Shown here: piece after piece, positions 17,864 to 28,300 of the stretch
Layout: every line of letters begins with the position of its first letter
Numbering within the stretch: position 1 is the first letter of the stretch
NCBI GenBank assembly: GCA_046351555.1
Contig: JAXLYI010000016.1
Coordinates: 1 to 64,000, forward strand
From: CAISKJ01 sp046351555
GTDB taxonomy: Bacteria > Myxococcota_A > Polyangia > Polyangiales > Ga0077539
Direction: 5' to 3'
DNA: 64,000 bases
The notes under the pieces: generated by a model
The model's input: the letters and a program-made list of their open reading frames with translations, nothing else
What the model was told of the DNA's origin: nothing
Database searches by the model: none
Made by a program: the position numbers and the translations under genes

Positions 17864-18538
17864 TCAGCCCGGCACCCAGGCGTAGGCGTCGCGCACCACC
17901 GCGCGGCCGTCGCCCGTCACCACGTCGCCGTGGGCGAGGACGACCTTGTCGATGTCCCACGCGAGGATGCGGTCGACCTGCCGTCGCGCCACGCGGCGGT
18001 CGCGCGTCATGAGCCGCTCGGGCCATCCCTTGCCCGGCGCGTCGTTGCCCATCACCCGCGCGAGGCCCCGCGTCACGGCCGACGGCACCGTCGACAGGTT
18101 CAAGAGCGCGTCGGCGCACACCAGAGTCCGCGTCCTGCGGTGGAAGAAGACCACCTCGTTCTCGCGGCGCGCGGAGAAGTACACCTGGTCGAGGTCGGCG
18201 GCCCACTCGGTGTGGGCCACGTCGCCGAGCACGGCGGTGAAGGCGAGGTCGGGGCGCTTCCACTCCAGGCCGGGGCAGGCGGCGTACACGGCGCGCGGCC
18301 ACGCCGCCATCCACTGCCCGACGTAGAGGTGGTGGAAGAGGCTCGGCGCGACCACCGCGCGCACCTCGCCGAGGGCCTCCACCGCGCGCCGCGTGGCGTC
18401 GTCGAGGGCGAGCGGCGAGTGGACGAAGAGCCCGCCGTCGGCGAGCCGCACCACCGTCATCCGCGTGCCGCACTCGACGCCGAAGAACCTCCCCGGCCGC
18501 GAGTCGATCCAGAGGTCCTCCGCGAAGGGCGTGAGCAT
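17864..18538 (-). CDS. DUF4336 domain protein (metallo-beta-lactamase-fold-like)
   Basis: A 224-residue protein that fits DUF4336 from end to end: PFAEDLWIDSRPGRFFGVEC near the N-terminus, VRLADGGLFVHSPL, a helical middle with APSLFHHLYVGQW, and VLAHGDVVTGDG near the end. The fold resembles metallo-beta-lactamases but the full HxHxDH site is not kept. The function of the family is not established. It lies 10 bp downstream of the MYXO-CTERM-type gene on the same strand, so the two are probably cotranscribed. Confidence 0.8.
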   Translation of the reverse strand: MLTPFAEDLWIDSRPGRFFGVECGTRMTVVRLADGGLFVHSPLALDDATRRAVEALGEVRAVVAPSLFHHLYVGQWMAAWPRAVYAACPGLEWKRPDLAFTAVLGDVAHTEWAADLDQVYFSARRENEVVFFHRRTRTLVCADALLNLSTVPSAVTRGLARVMGNDAPGKGWPERLMTRDRRVARRQVDRILAWDIDKVVLAHGDVVTGDGRAVVRDAYAWVPG

Positions 18539-18548
18539 GGCGCGGACG

Positions 18549-19721
18549 CTACCACCGGCGCGCGCGGGCTCCGCAGGGAGAACGCACGTCGCCCACGCGC
18601 CGGCGGCGGCCGAGCAGCGCCGCGAGCGCCCACGCGTTCAGTTTCCACCCGCCCCCCGTGCGAGGCTGCGCGACGCACCCGTCACACCCCCCGCGATCGG
18701 CGACGGGCGGCTCCGCCTCGCCCGCCGCGTCCGTTGCTGCGTCGAGCGCGTCGTTCGTCGCTGCGTCGTTCGCCGGTGCGGCGTCGGCCGTGGTGGCGAG
18801 GTCGCTCGTCGGTGCATCGTCCGCCGCGTCCATGGCGTCGACGCAGGTGACCGCCGCGTCGGCGGCCCGTGCGTGATGATCGGCGCGGAGCGTCGTCACG
18901 ACGGCGGCGTCGAGCGGGAAGCGGCCCACGCACGCCGGCGGTGTCTCGTCGTGCGGAGGGAGTGCGACCGCGACGCCGCCGGCCTCCACGCGCCCGTCGA
19001 CGCACCGCGTCTCGCACGCGAACTGGTGCGCCACGTAGGCGACCGTCGCGGGGTCGGGGCACACCCGGGCCGCCCCGCCCAATCGCCCGGCGCCGTCGCG
19101 GGCGCGCACCTCGAAGCAGCTCGGCGCGCCGGAGAAGAGCGCGTCGTAGGGGACGGCGAGGTCCTTCGAGGCGTCGCGGTAGAGCAGCCGGGCCGTCACC
19201 GCGTCGTCGCAGCGGCGGCGCACGGTGACCTCCCAGGTGAACGGCACGTCGAGCGCGAGGCAGGCGAGGTTGCTCCCCCCGCACGACGAGCGAACGAGGT
19301 TGTCGACCGCCTGCGACTGCAGCACGTTGGGCGTCGGGAGCACGTCGCGCGCGGGGCCGTTGCCGGTGCGGAAGCGTCGCGTGAGCGTCCCGACGAAGAG
19401 GCCCGGGGTCATCCGCAGGGCGTACCAGGTCTGCGGGCGGAGCGGGGCCGCGGGCCGCGCGCTCTGGTAGGGCGACGCCTCCAGGCCGAGCGGGTCTGCG
19501 CGGAGCGTGAGCGTGGTCGACACGCCCGTCGACTCGTCTTCGAGCTTCACCGAGACGTCCGACAGCGCGATGCCCACCAGCACCAGCTCGACGTCGGTGG
19601 GGACGTCGACCGCGTCGGGCGGTGGGAGCCAGAGGTCGAGCCCGGCCGCGCGGGTGCACGCAGAGGCCACCTCGGGCGCGAGCAGTGCTGCGAGGGCGAC
19701 GGTGAAGAGGGCCGGGCGCAT
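18549..19721 (-). CDS. Secreted protein with Ig-like domains, Asp-Ala linker and MYXO-CTERM-like anchor
   Basis: A 390-residue protein with an ATG at 19721 and a signal peptide (MRPALFTVALAALLAPEVASA). Residues ~25-250 are beta-rich, with four or more paired cysteines (SSCGGSNLACLALDV, RCDDAVTARLL). Residues ~300-350 are an Asp/Ala linker. The C-terminus has GGCDGCV, a short hydrophobic helix (WALAALLGRR) and arginines, the tripartite pattern of MYXO-CTERM surface-sorting signals, followed by ~15 more residues than usual. It is probably a cell-surface protein; ligand unknown. Confidence 0.7.
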   Translation of the reverse strand: MRPALFTVALAALLAPEVASACTRAAGLDLWLPPPDAVDVPTDVELVLVGIALSDVSVKLEDESTGVSTTLTLRADPLGLEASPYQSARPAAPLRPQTWYALRMTPGLFVGTLTRRFRTGNGPARDVLPTPNVLQSQAVDNLVRSSCGGSNLACLALDVPFTWEVTVRRRCDDAVTARLLYRDASKDLAVPYDALFSGAPSCFEVRARDGAGRLGGAARVCPDPATVAYVAHQFACETRCVDGRVEAGGVAVALPPHDETPPACVGRFPLDAAVVTTLRADHHARAADAAVTCVDAMDAADDAPTSDLATTADAAPANDAATNDALDAATDAAGEAEPPVADRGGCDGCVAQPRTGGGWKLNAWALAALLGRRRRVGDVRSPCGARARRW

Positions 19722-19865
19722 CAGGGTGACCGACCGGGATTGCCCGCGTGAGCGACGCCTCGTCACGGAATCGTCGAGGCCCTGGCGAAGAGCCCGCGCG
19801 GGACGGCACCACCGTCGGCCTCTCCGGCGCTCCCGGGTGCGCGGCGCGCGAACTACAGAGCCATC

Positions 19866-20831
19866 ATGCGGTCCGCGATCCTGCTCCTCGCGATGCTCCG
19901 GCTCCGCGCGTGCGACGTCCCTGCGGCGCCCGACGGCAGCGCGCCCGACGCGTCGACCCCCGCCGACGTCGCCACGAACGACGCCGCCCCCGTCCCCGCG
20001 GCGTGCCGCGCCGACGCGCCCGTCCCCGCTTCCGCGCGGCGCAGCGTGCGGGCCAACGGGCTCACGCGCTCGTACCTCCTCCACGTGCCGAGCGGCTACG
20101 ACCGGGCCGCGACCCCCGTGGTGTTCGCCTTTCACGGGTGGAACGCCAACGCCGCGGACCTTCAATCGCGCACGCACCTCGACGCGACCGCCGACCGCGG
20201 GCGCTTCTTGGTCGTGTACCCGCAGGGCGTCGACGACTCCTTCAACGCGGGCGGGACGTGCTGCGGCGGTGCGCTCCGCCGGGACCTCGACGAGGCCGCC
20301 TTCGTGCGCGCCATCCTCGACGACCTCGGCGACGAGCTCTGCCTCGACCGCCGCCGCGTCTACGCCACCGGCATCTCCAACGGGGGCTTCCTCTCGTACC
20401 GCTTCGCCTGCGAGCACGCCGACCTCTTCGCCGCCGTCGCGCCCGTCGCCGCCATCGTGAGCGTGCCCACCTGCACCCCGAGCCGGCCCGTCCCCGTGCT
20501 CCACTTCCACGGCACGGCGGACATCCTCGTGCCGGTCGCGGGGCGCCCGTCGTGGAGCCCGCCAGTCCCGTCGCTCGACGAGACGATCCAGGGCTGGCGT
20601 CAGCGCAACGGCTGCACCGGCGCGTCGCGCGTCACGTACCGGAACGGCGACGTCACCTGCGAGGCGTGGACGAGTTGCCGCGAGGGCGCGGAGGTGGAGC
20701 GCTGCCTCGTCGACGGCGGCGGGCACACGTGGCCCGGGGGCGAGCCCGTTCCGCTGCTCGGGCGGACGACGCGAGACATCGACGCGCGCGAGCACCTGTG
20801 GCGGTTCTTCGCGCGCCACGCGCTGCCGTGA
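19866..20831 (+). CDS. Secreted alpha/beta-hydrolase of the PHB depolymerase / feruloyl esterase type (LpqC-like)
   Basis: A 321-residue protein. The N-terminus is a short hydrophobic stretch ending at Cys16, a probable lipoprotein site, followed by an Asp/Ala/Pro linker. The catalytic domain spans ~60-320: oxyanion region VVFAFHGWNANA, nucleophile elbow GISNGG, acid in HFHGTADILVP and His in GGGHTWPGG. The CC pair in AGGTCCGG is typical of the family. Expected role: extracellular hydrolysis of an ester such as poly-hydroxybutyrate or feruloyl sugar; substrate open. It is convergent, 8 bp away, with the pectate-lyase-fold gene. Confidence 0.85.
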   Translation: MRSAILLLAMLRLRACDVPAAPDGSAPDASTPADVATNDAAPVPAACRADAPVPASARRSVRANGLTRSYLLHVPSGYDRAATPVVFAFHGWNANAADLQSRTHLDATADRGRFLVVYPQGVDDSFNAGGTCCGGALRRDLDEAAFVRAILDDLGDELCLDRRRVYATGISNGGFLSYRFACEHADLFAAVAPVAAIVSVPTCTPSRPVPVLHFHGTADILVPVAGRPSWSPPVPSLDETIQGWRQRNGCTGASRVTYRNGDVTCEAWTSCREGAEVERCLVDGGGHTWPGGEPVPLLGRTTRDIDAREHLWRFFARHALP

Positions 20832-20839
20832 CGGGGCGG

Positions 20840-22783
20840 TCAATCGCAGAAGGCGACGGTCACGAGCGCGGTGACGTTGACCGGGGCGGCGCCGTTCTTG
20901 AGCTGGTTGTTGACGGTCACCACGCCGCCGCTTCGATACACGCCGAGGTTGCCGGACGCGGGCACCGTGTCGACGGTGTTGGCAGTGCCCGAGAGCTTCG
21001 TGATGGCGCTCGACGTGATCATGTAGGTCGCCCCCGCGGAGACGCCCGTGGCGGCGTCGTGCGCGACGACGGTGATCGTGCCGCAGAGGAGGCCGCTCGC
21101 CGGCACGAAGGGGAGGGTGATGGTGGAGCCGCCGGGGATGGTCTTGCGGTGGCTCCGCTCGTAGACGTCCCAGCGCTGCGCGAGCCCCGTCTCCGCGCCG
21201 TCGGGCAGCGCCGTGAAGCTCCCGGAGAAGCCCGCGGGCACGCGGCCGGCCGCGTAGGGGTGGGACGAGCGCGCGAGCAGGCGCACGCTGGGGCCGAGGC
21301 TGACCGCGGGGCCCGCGTTGGGGAACCACACGTTGTCGGCCTCGACGAAGCCGCAGGAGTCCGGCACGGCCAGCGCCACGTCGCCGTCGCAGTTGAACAC
21401 GACCCCGTCGAAGCTGAGGTTCGTCGTCGCGCTCACCCGCACGCCCCGGTGCAGCGGCCCCGGGCCGGTGTTGACGGGGTCGGACCGGCCGATCATGAAG
21501 TTGGAGAACGAGAGGTTGCGCACCGCCTGCTCGCCCGCGAAGCCCTGCACCGAGAAGGTGTAGCCGTCGGTCGCGCCGGCCGGGAGCGGCGCCCAGGTCT
21601 CGCCGCGGATGTCGGCGAAGCGGAGGTTGGCGTGGTTGCCGCCGGCGCCGCCGTTCTCCCAGGTCACGCCGTTGCGCGCGCCGAGCATCGAGCCGCCGCG
21701 CATGACGAGGTTCGTCACGAGCACGGACTGCGCGATGAAGACGCAGTGGTCCGAGCGGGTGCGCGACAGGCCCGAGAACACGAAGTCCTCGACCCAGAGG
21801 TGGTCGCAGTTGATCGCCACGCCCGGCGCCTCGAGCGAGAGCGCGCGCTCGGCGTCGACGGTGAGGCGCGCCAGCCGGTGCGCCTGCCCGCCGATCACCT
21901 TCACCGCGATGGCCAGCGCCGGGCTGCCGGACGCCGCGGTCGACGTGCTGGTGAAGAAGCCCGTTACGATGACGTCCTCCAGCGTGAAGTTGTCGGTGTT
22001 GAGGAGCCGCACCGCGGTGCGCTCGGGCGACGTGAGCCCCTGGCCCTGGATGGCGAGCCGGCGCAGGCCGCAGCCGAACTGTCGCGGCCCGGCGGCGCCG
22101 ACGCTGCCGTTGTCGAAGTTGAACAGGACCGCGTCCGCGCCCGTGAGCGGCGCGAAGATCACCAGGGTCGCGGCGCCGTCGCCGACGATCTCGAGCTTGT
22201 GGCTGTCGCTCGGGCCGGTGTTGCGCACGAGCACCTGCTTCTTCACCACGTACCCGCCGCGCGGGACGCGCACGACCCCGGCGCCGCCGTCGGTCGCGAG
22301 CGCGTAGGCCCGCGCGATGGCCGCCTGGAACATCCCCGACGCGTCGTCCGCGTCGGTCGCGCGGAGCGAGTTCCACCAGCGCACGTCGACGGGGGAGCGG
22401 TCGAGGCGCGTCCAGCGCCCCCCCGTCGCCGCGAAGGTGACGCCGCCGTCGTCGCCCGACGCCCCGGCGACCCACGTGAACAGGCCCCCGCCGCCGTCGC
22501 CCGCCGCGCGCGACCCGAGCGCGAGCACCCGGTTGACGGTGGCGCCGCCGATCACCCCGGGGAGCGCGCGCAGCTCCGTCGCGGCGTCGACCCAGCCCCA
22601 CTGCGACGCCGACGAGAGCGCCGCGACCGAGCCCCCCGCCGCCTCCTCCGGGGCCGCGCACGCCGCCAGCGCGGCGCCGCCTCCCAGCAGCGCGAGGAGG
22701 CTCGCGAAGCCCCTCCGCGACACATCCGCCTCGAGCTCCGCCCGCGTTCCGGCCCTGGGCGTCGACCTGCCTGCTTCGTCCAT
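20840..22783 (-). CDS. Tat/lipoprotein-type pectate lyase superfamily (right-handed beta-helix) protein A
   Basis: A 647-residue protein. The ATG at 22783 is preceded by GGAGGAG at ideal spacing. The N-terminus VSRRGFASLLALLGGGAALA then AC has a twin-arginine-like start and a lipobox Cys. Residues ~60-150 form an N-terminal domain with GDGGGGLFTWVAGASGDDGG; residues ~150-560 form repeated beta-strands beginning with the pectate-lyase superfamily pattern GVVRVPRGGYVVKKQVLV. It resembles the plus-strand neighbour at 23037 in order of motifs, so the two are divergent paralogs. Possible roles: polysaccharide lyase, epimerase or passive glycan binder. No catalytic triad can be assigned by eye. Confidence 0.75.
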   Translation of the reverse strand: MDEAGRSTPRAGTRAELEADVSRRGFASLLALLGGGAALAACAAPEEAAGGSVAALSSASQWGWVDAATELRALPGVIGGATVNRVLALGSRAAGDGGGGLFTWVAGASGDDGGVTFAATGGRWTRLDRSPVDVRWWNSLRATDADDASGMFQAAIARAYALATDGGAGVVRVPRGGYVVKKQVLVRNTGPSDSHKLEIVGDGAATLVIFAPLTGADAVLFNFDNGSVGAAGPRQFGCGLRRLAIQGQGLTSPERTAVRLLNTDNFTLEDVIVTGFFTSTSTAASGSPALAIAVKVIGGQAHRLARLTVDAERALSLEAPGVAINCDHLWVEDFVFSGLSRTRSDHCVFIAQSVLVTNLVMRGGSMLGARNGVTWENGGAGGNHANLRFADIRGETWAPLPAGATDGYTFSVQGFAGEQAVRNLSFSNFMIGRSDPVNTGPGPLHRGVRVSATTNLSFDGVVFNCDGDVALAVPDSCGFVEADNVWFPNAGPAVSLGPSVRLLARSSHPYAAGRVPAGFSGSFTALPDGAETGLAQRWDVYERSHRKTIPGGSTITLPFVPASGLLCGTITVVAHDAATGVSAGATYMITSSAITKLSGTANTVDTVPASGNLGVYRSGGVVTVNNQLKNGAAPVNVTALVTVAFCD

Positions 22784-23036
22784 GACGTCTCCTCCGTGGG
22801 TGTGCGACCCGGCGGCGCGCGTCGGTGCCACGTCACCGATCGCCGCGCGACCTCGCTGGATGTCCGCGCGCGCCCCGGACTTCTCACGCAATCGTCCGCG
22901 GCGGTCGCTTCGTCGACGCGGGACGGTTTCCTCAAAAGGAGCGCGTCGCCGCGGACATGGACGGCGGCAGCACGCGAGACGACCGCGCACCCCGCGCGGC
23001 TCGCCCGATCGCGCGCCTCACCACGGAGCACCCGCG

Positions 23037-24938
23037 ATGTCTCAGAAGCCCACGTCACCCACGCCCGCCGCGCGCGACCCCGACCGGCGCGACCTCACGC
23101 TCGGCCTCCTGGGGCTCCTCGGCGGAGGCGCGCTCGTCGGCGCGTGCGCGCCAGGCGCCGACCCGCAGGCCAGCGCCGCGCAGGCCCTCACCGCCGCCGA
23201 CGTCGAGTACGCCGTCACGATGGTCGACCTCCGCGCGATGACCAACGCCGCCGCGCGCCCCTTCGCGCTGCTCCTCGGGTACGCCGCCGCGGCCGACGGC
23301 GGCGGCGGGCTCTTCGCGTGGGCGCCGGGCGCGGCCTCGGACGACGGCGGGACGGTGATCGTGCCGACCGCCGGCGCCGGCGCGTGGCGGCGCGTGTACA
23401 GCGGCCCGGTGAACGCCCGCTGGTTCGGCGCGCGCGGCGACGGAACGGTCGACGACACCGCGGCGATCGAGAAGGCGATCGCCGCCGCGGACCACCCCGC
23501 CTACGCCGCCACCAGCGGCTTCGACGTCACCAGCCCCAGCCAGGAGCCCACCGGGGGCCGCGGGGGCGAGGTGCTCCTCCCGCGCGGCGTGTACGTCGTG
23601 TCGCGCACGCTGGTGGTGCCCACGTCGGTGCACCTCGGGGGCGAAGGCGCGCCGAGCACGCAGATCAAGTTCACCATCAACGACGGGGTGAGCGACGGGA
23701 TCTCGGTGCGGCGCATCCTCGACGCCGGGAGCGCGACCCTCGAGACGCGCCCCGTCCCGGGCCGGCTGCACGACCTCGAGCTCGTCGCCTCCGGCTCCAT
23801 GGGCGCCGCGGTCCTGCTGCGCGGGGTGACGAGCTACCAGCTCTTCAACGTGCGCATCTACTGCAACTACCGCGTCCCCGCCGCGAGCACGGGGGCGCAG
23901 TACGGCGTGCGCATGGTCGCCGCGCCGGCCAACAGCAACGGCACCATCTGCATCAACGTCCTGCTCTCGAACGTCCACGTCCTCCTCCCGAGCGACACCG
24001 GGCTGTACATCGAGAACGCCAACAGCGTGAGCTGCCGCGGGTGCTACTTCTCCTTCTCGCGCAACCACGGCGTCGACGCGTCGGGCGAGGGGCACGTCTA
24101 CGATCAGTGCGTGATGGAGAGCTGCGGCAACAGCGTCGCGGCGGCCGACCCGCTCACGATGTGCGGCTTCGTCATGCGGCGGGGGTCGGTGACGCTCACC
24201 GGGTGCTACTTCGAGAACAACAGCGGCTACGACCTCTACCTCGGGTCGGCCGCGCGCTGCCACGCCACGGTGATCAACCCCTACATCGCCGTCCCCGCGA
24301 CGAAGGCGCGCGCCGGCCAGCTCGCGGCGCCGGACTTCTCCGCGAGCGCCGCGGGCGTCGTGCGCGTGGCGGCGCACGCGGGCGGGGCCTTCCTCGGCGG
24401 CGCCGTCGTCGGGTACGCGAAGCACGTGTTCAAGTTCGACGCGCCGACCGGGGTGGGGATGGCCGTGCTGGGCTTCCTCTCCCAGGACAACTACAGCAGC
24501 TACGGCACGACGGGCAGCCTGACGGGGTACCCGGGCGTCGTCATGCAGAGCCCCGCCGCCCTCACCGACCCGCCGCAGACGATGGTGTACGGCAACACCA
24601 ACCTCCAGGGCGCGCGCATCGGGAGCCCGAGCACGTCGGCCACCGCCGACCTCATCAAGCGGGAGGCGTTCGCGGAGGTGCCCGTGGCCTGGAGCATCGC
24701 GGGCTCGCTGCCCTACAACGTCGTGCCGGGCGCCCTCGTGGTCGGCGCCGCCACGCTCGCGGGCGCGGCCGTGACCGACCTGGTCGTCGCCACGCTCACC
24801 TCCAACGGCGTCGCCGGCGTCCTGGTCAGCGCCTTCGTCAGCGCGCCCAACACCATCACGGTGACCGTCATCAACCACACGACCAGCGCCTACACCCTCA
24901 CCTCGGGGAGCGTGCTCGCCAACCTCTGGAAGCGCTGA
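23037..24938 (+). CDS. Tat/lipoprotein-type pectate lyase superfamily (right-handed beta-helix) protein B
   Basis: A 633-residue paralog of the gene at 20840. The N-terminus DRRDLTLGLLGLLGGGALVG then ACAP again has paired arginines and a lipobox Cys. The shared pre-helix motif is AAADGGGGLFAWAPGAASDD. Then come NARWFGARGDGTVDDTAAIE, the textbook start of pectate_lyase_3 proteins, and GGEVLLPRGVYVVSRTLVVP. The helix continues to ~520, followed by a beta-sandwich-like C-terminal domain with VITVTVINHTTSAYTLTS-like texture. The ATG at 23037 follows GGAG at ~11 bp. The 253-bp region between the two starts must carry both promoters. Confidence 0.8.
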   Translation: MSQKPTSPTPAARDPDRRDLTLGLLGLLGGGALVGACAPGADPQASAAQALTAADVEYAVTMVDLRAMTNAAARPFALLLGYAAAADGGGGLFAWAPGAASDDGGTVIVPTAGAGAWRRVYSGPVNARWFGARGDGTVDDTAAIEKAIAAADHPAYAATSGFDVTSPSQEPTGGRGGEVLLPRGVYVVSRTLVVPTSVHLGGEGAPSTQIKFTINDGVSDGISVRRILDAGSATLETRPVPGRLHDLELVASGSMGAAVLLRGVTSYQLFNVRIYCNYRVPAASTGAQYGVRMVAAPANSNGTICINVLLSNVHVLLPSDTGLYIENANSVSCRGCYFSFSRNHGVDASGEGHVYDQCVMESCGNSVAAADPLTMCGFVMRRGSVTLTGCYFENNSGYDLYLGSAARCHATVINPYIAVPATKARAGQLAAPDFSASAAGVVRVAAHAGGAFLGGAVVGYAKHVFKFDAPTGVGMAVLGFLSQDNYSSYGTTGSLTGYPGVVMQSPAALTDPPQTMVYGNTNLQGARIGSPSTSATADLIKREAFAEVPVAWSIAGSLPYNVVPGALVVGAATLAGAAVTDLVVATLTSNGVAGVLVSAFVSAPNTITVTVINHTTSAYTLTSGSVLANLWKR

Positions 24939-24955
24939 CCGCGCCGATCACCTCG

Positions 24956-24974
24956 CCGCCGGCGCGCCCGGCGG
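24956..24974. terminator. GC hairpin between convergent genes
   Basis: CCGCCGG and CCGGCGG form a perfect 7-bp stem around a 5-base loop. It sits between the stops of the pectate-lyase-fold gene (24938) and the cupredoxin gene (24983). There is no T-run, so it is at best a weak bidirectional or Rho-assisted terminator. Confidence 0.4.
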
Positions 24975-24982
24975 TCGCGCGC

Positions 24983-25360
24983 CTACTGCACCACTACCGA
25001 GCCCTGGTACATGTTCATCCCGCAGGTGAACGCGAGGCTCCCGGTGGCCGGCACCGTCACGGGCACCTCCACCGCCTGGTTGAGCGGCAGGTCGCGCCGC
25101 ACGTTGGTGCTCGGGAACACCAACTGCTGCCCGCAGCTCTCGTCCGTCGTGCGCGTGAACACCAGCGTGAGCTGGCGCCCCGCCGCCGCGCGGATCGTCG
25201 CCGGGTGGTACCCATCGCCGTCCACCGTCACCGCCACGCGGCCGCTCGCCGGCGCCGTCACCTCCGCGGGCGCGCGCGGCGCCGGGGGCGCCTCCTTCTT
25301 GCACGCGGCGCCGGCCACGAGAACCGCCGCCATCGCCATCGTCACCAGCGTCTTCGTCAC
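24983..25360 (-). CDS. Cupredoxin-fold lipoprotein (plastocyanin-like)
   Basis: A 125-residue protein from a GTG at 25360 with GAGAGGAG upstream. Signal and lipobox: MAMAAVLVAGAACKK. The rest is a cupredoxin: VTVDGDGYHPATIRA, FTRTTDESCGQQLVFPS, and a C-terminal GSLAFTCGMNMYQGSVVV. The Cys-Gly-Met-Asn-Met end lacks the classic His between Cys and Met, so copper binding would be atypical, as in some quinol-oxidase/nitrosocyanin-like periplasmic proteins. It is the last gene of a minus-strand operon, 29 bp after the MFS/spermidine-synthase fusion. Confidence 0.75.
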   Translation of the reverse strand: MTKTLVTMAMAAVLVAGAACKKEAPPAPRAPAEVTAPASGRVAVTVDGDGYHPATIRAAAGRQLTLVFTRTTDESCGQQLVFPSTNVRRDLPLNQAVEVPVTVPATGSLAFTCGMNMYQGSVVVQ

Positions 25361-25389
25361 GTCCGTCTCCTCTCGTCTCATGCGGAAAC

Positions 25390-28300
25390 TCACGGCGCGG
25401 GGCGCGCGTTCCCCGTCGTCGCCGTGGGGGGCGGGGCGGCGCCGGGGCGCAGGTCCTTGTCGCTCTCGCCGGGCTCGTCGGTGACGGGCGCGGCCTCGGC
25501 GGCGGGTTCGTCGAGGTCGCGCGGCACTGAGAGCGCCTCGTGCTCGCCGCGCGTCGGGGTGCGCGACTGGTCGACGAAGCGCCCCATCGCCTGCACCGAG
25601 CGAGCGAAATCCCCGTTGCGGAAGCGCGCGCGGCCGATGAGGTAGTTGACCTCCGGGTGCCGCTCGCACCACGCCGGCTCGTCGCGCTGGAGCTGCTCCA
25701 GGGCCTCTGCGGCCTCGGCGAATCGGGGCTCCGCGCCCTCGGCCAGCGACGCGCGGTAGAGCAGGAAGCCGAACATCATCCGGATGCCAGCGCCCGACTG
25801 CTCGCGGACGTTGGCGGGGAGCGCGAGCAGCGTCTCGAGCGCGGTGTTGTACGAGCCGTTGTCGATCGCCTGGCGCGCGCGGTCGAAGCTCTCCTGGAGC
25901 GCGCGGGCACCCTCGGGCGAGAGGGCCGCGCTCGGGGTCGGGGCCTCCAGGTGCACGGTCGGCTCGCGCGGGGCGGTGATGGCGTTCCAGAGGGCCGCGG
26001 CGCGGAGCATCTCGGGGACGCGGAGCTCGACGCCGCCGGGGCCGCGCATCGAGGCCGTCTCGTCGAGCACCTCGCCCGCGCGGCGAGGACGGCCCGCCGC
26101 GAGCAGCGACACGCCGAGCTGGGCGCGCACCCGCACGCGCTCCTCGATGTTGTCGGGGAGAACCACCTGCTGCTCGACGCGGCCGTAGCGCCACTCGTCG
26201 GAGTACATCGTCTCGACGTAGCCCGTGAAGGCGTCGAAGCCGATGAGGTCGCGCGGCGCGGCGAACTCGATCAGCGCGTTGTCGTCGGTGTTGACGGGCG
26301 CGGGGCGGCGGCGGCAGGCGGGGGCCGAGCACTCGCCGAGGCCGGTGGCCCGGAGGTCGGGGCGCCACTCGCCGCGCTCCAGGCGCTCTTCGAGGGTGGC
26401 GAAGCGCATCACCTCCTCGCGCGAGGCGAAGAGCATGCGGGCGAGGAGGTCGGTTCCGCTGGTGGCGTGGGAGGGCTCCACGGCCGCGCGGATGCCGGGG
26501 TCGGCGAGGCGCTGGTCGAGCACGCGCGGGTCGAGCGCGAGCGGGCGGAAGCTCCCGAGCATGATCGTGTCGGAGCTGTACGCGTCCGCCGCGAACACCC
26601 GCACGTAGGGGAACACCGACGCGAACGTGCGGTAGATGGATTTGATGTTGTCGGGCGACATCTCGTAGAGCTGCACCCACTGGACGTAGACGCCGTCGGG
26701 CGAGAGCGCCTGGGTGGCCGCGCGGAAGTGGTCGGCCGTGAACATGTTGGAGACGCCGGTGATCCAGGGGTTCGACGGCTCGGAGATGACCACGTCGTAG
26801 CGCCGGTCGGTGGCGGCGAGGAAGTTGCGCCCGTCGTTGTTGAGGATGCTGAGCCGCGGCATCGAGACGTAGGGGAAGGCGCGCTCGGGCGTGTACGTGA
26901 GGTGGTTCACGTCGGCGAAGAAGCGCGAGGCGTCGGGGATCCAGCGCTCGAGCTCGATCACGTCGACGCGGCGCACGGGGAACTGGAGCGTCGTCCCGAT
27001 GGTGACGCCGGAGCCGAAGCCCACCACGGCGACGTCGAGGCCCTGCGGCCCGCGCGGGTGCAGGAGCAGGGGGTAGGCGCCGACGAGCACCTGCGTCGGC
27101 ATGTCGTCACCGTTCGAGGCGTCGACCTTGCCGTTGTTCTTGAGGGCGAAGTGGAGGGCGTCGCCGACGTTCCACCGCTCGACGGTGACGGTGGTGGTGA
27201 CGCCGTCGCGGTAGTAGATGGGGTTGTCGCCCGCCATGGCCTGACGGCGCTCGCCGGGCTGGTCTTCCACGCATCGCCCGCCGCGGCGGCGCACCATGCC
27301 GTCGGCGAGCGAGAGGCGGAAGACGCCGGTGGTCATCTCGGCCTGGTCCCAGGCGCGCGGGAAGAGCCGCACGCTGCCCTGGGAGCGGGCGACGCGGCCC
27401 TCGCGCCCGAGCGCGGCCCCGGTTCCCGTCACCGCAAGGAGCACGGCGGCGAGCGGGACGAGCACGTACTTCACGGGCTCCTCGCCGGGCGACGCGAGGA
27501 AGAGCAGCAGCGCGAGCCCGAGGTTGACCGCGACCGCCACGTACATCGCCGTCTCCATGCCCACCGCGGGCATGATGACGAAACCCATCAGGAACGAGCC
27601 CGCGATCGAGCCCACCGTGTTGACCGAGTAGACCGAGCCGGTGTCCGAGCCCACCCGCGCCGCGCCGCGCGCGAACGCCCGCACGCCGAGCGGGAAGGCC
27701 GCGCCCATGCCCACCGCGGCCGGCAGCGCGCAGAGCAGCGCCACCAGGAACGACAGCAACTGGATGGCCCCGATGTGCTCGGAGAAACGGATGGTCTCGC
27801 TGGGGTCGCAGTTGGTGGTCGAGGTGAGCGCCAGGTACACGAACATCCGCGGGATGCGGTCCTGGAAGAAGTAGGTGACGATGGCGCCGGCGGCGATGAG
27901 GAGCTGCGTGACGCCGAGCGCGAGCACCGGGCGCCGCCAGGTGGCCGCGATGGCGGTGCCGAGCAGCACGACGACGGTGGTGGCGGCCCACACCAGCCGC
28001 GCGAGGTTGGTCTGGTAGATGACGAACTGGAGCAGCGCGAGGGCCTCGACGGCGCCGGCGACGGCCGCGGTCATCCCCGGGGTCGGGCGCGCGCGCAGGA
28101 TGGCCGAGGCGAGCGCGCTGCCCCCGCCGATGCCGATGAGGAAGCCCATCAGGATGATGGTGAACGAGTAGATCGACGACCCGATCACCATGTCGAGCGC
28201 GCGGGAGAGGATCACCTCGTAGCTGAGCGCCGCGAACCCGGAGCCCGCCGCCGCCGCGAGCGTGGCGTAGCGGACCCAGGCCGACTCCTTCTCCTCGAGC

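Noticed and set aside
19748..25645. Open plus-strand frame of almost 5.9 kb through both beta-helix genes and beyond
   Set aside because: It is Arg/Ala/Pro-rich with no domain texture and runs antisense or out of frame to well-supported genes; GC-rich DNA lacks stops by composition.
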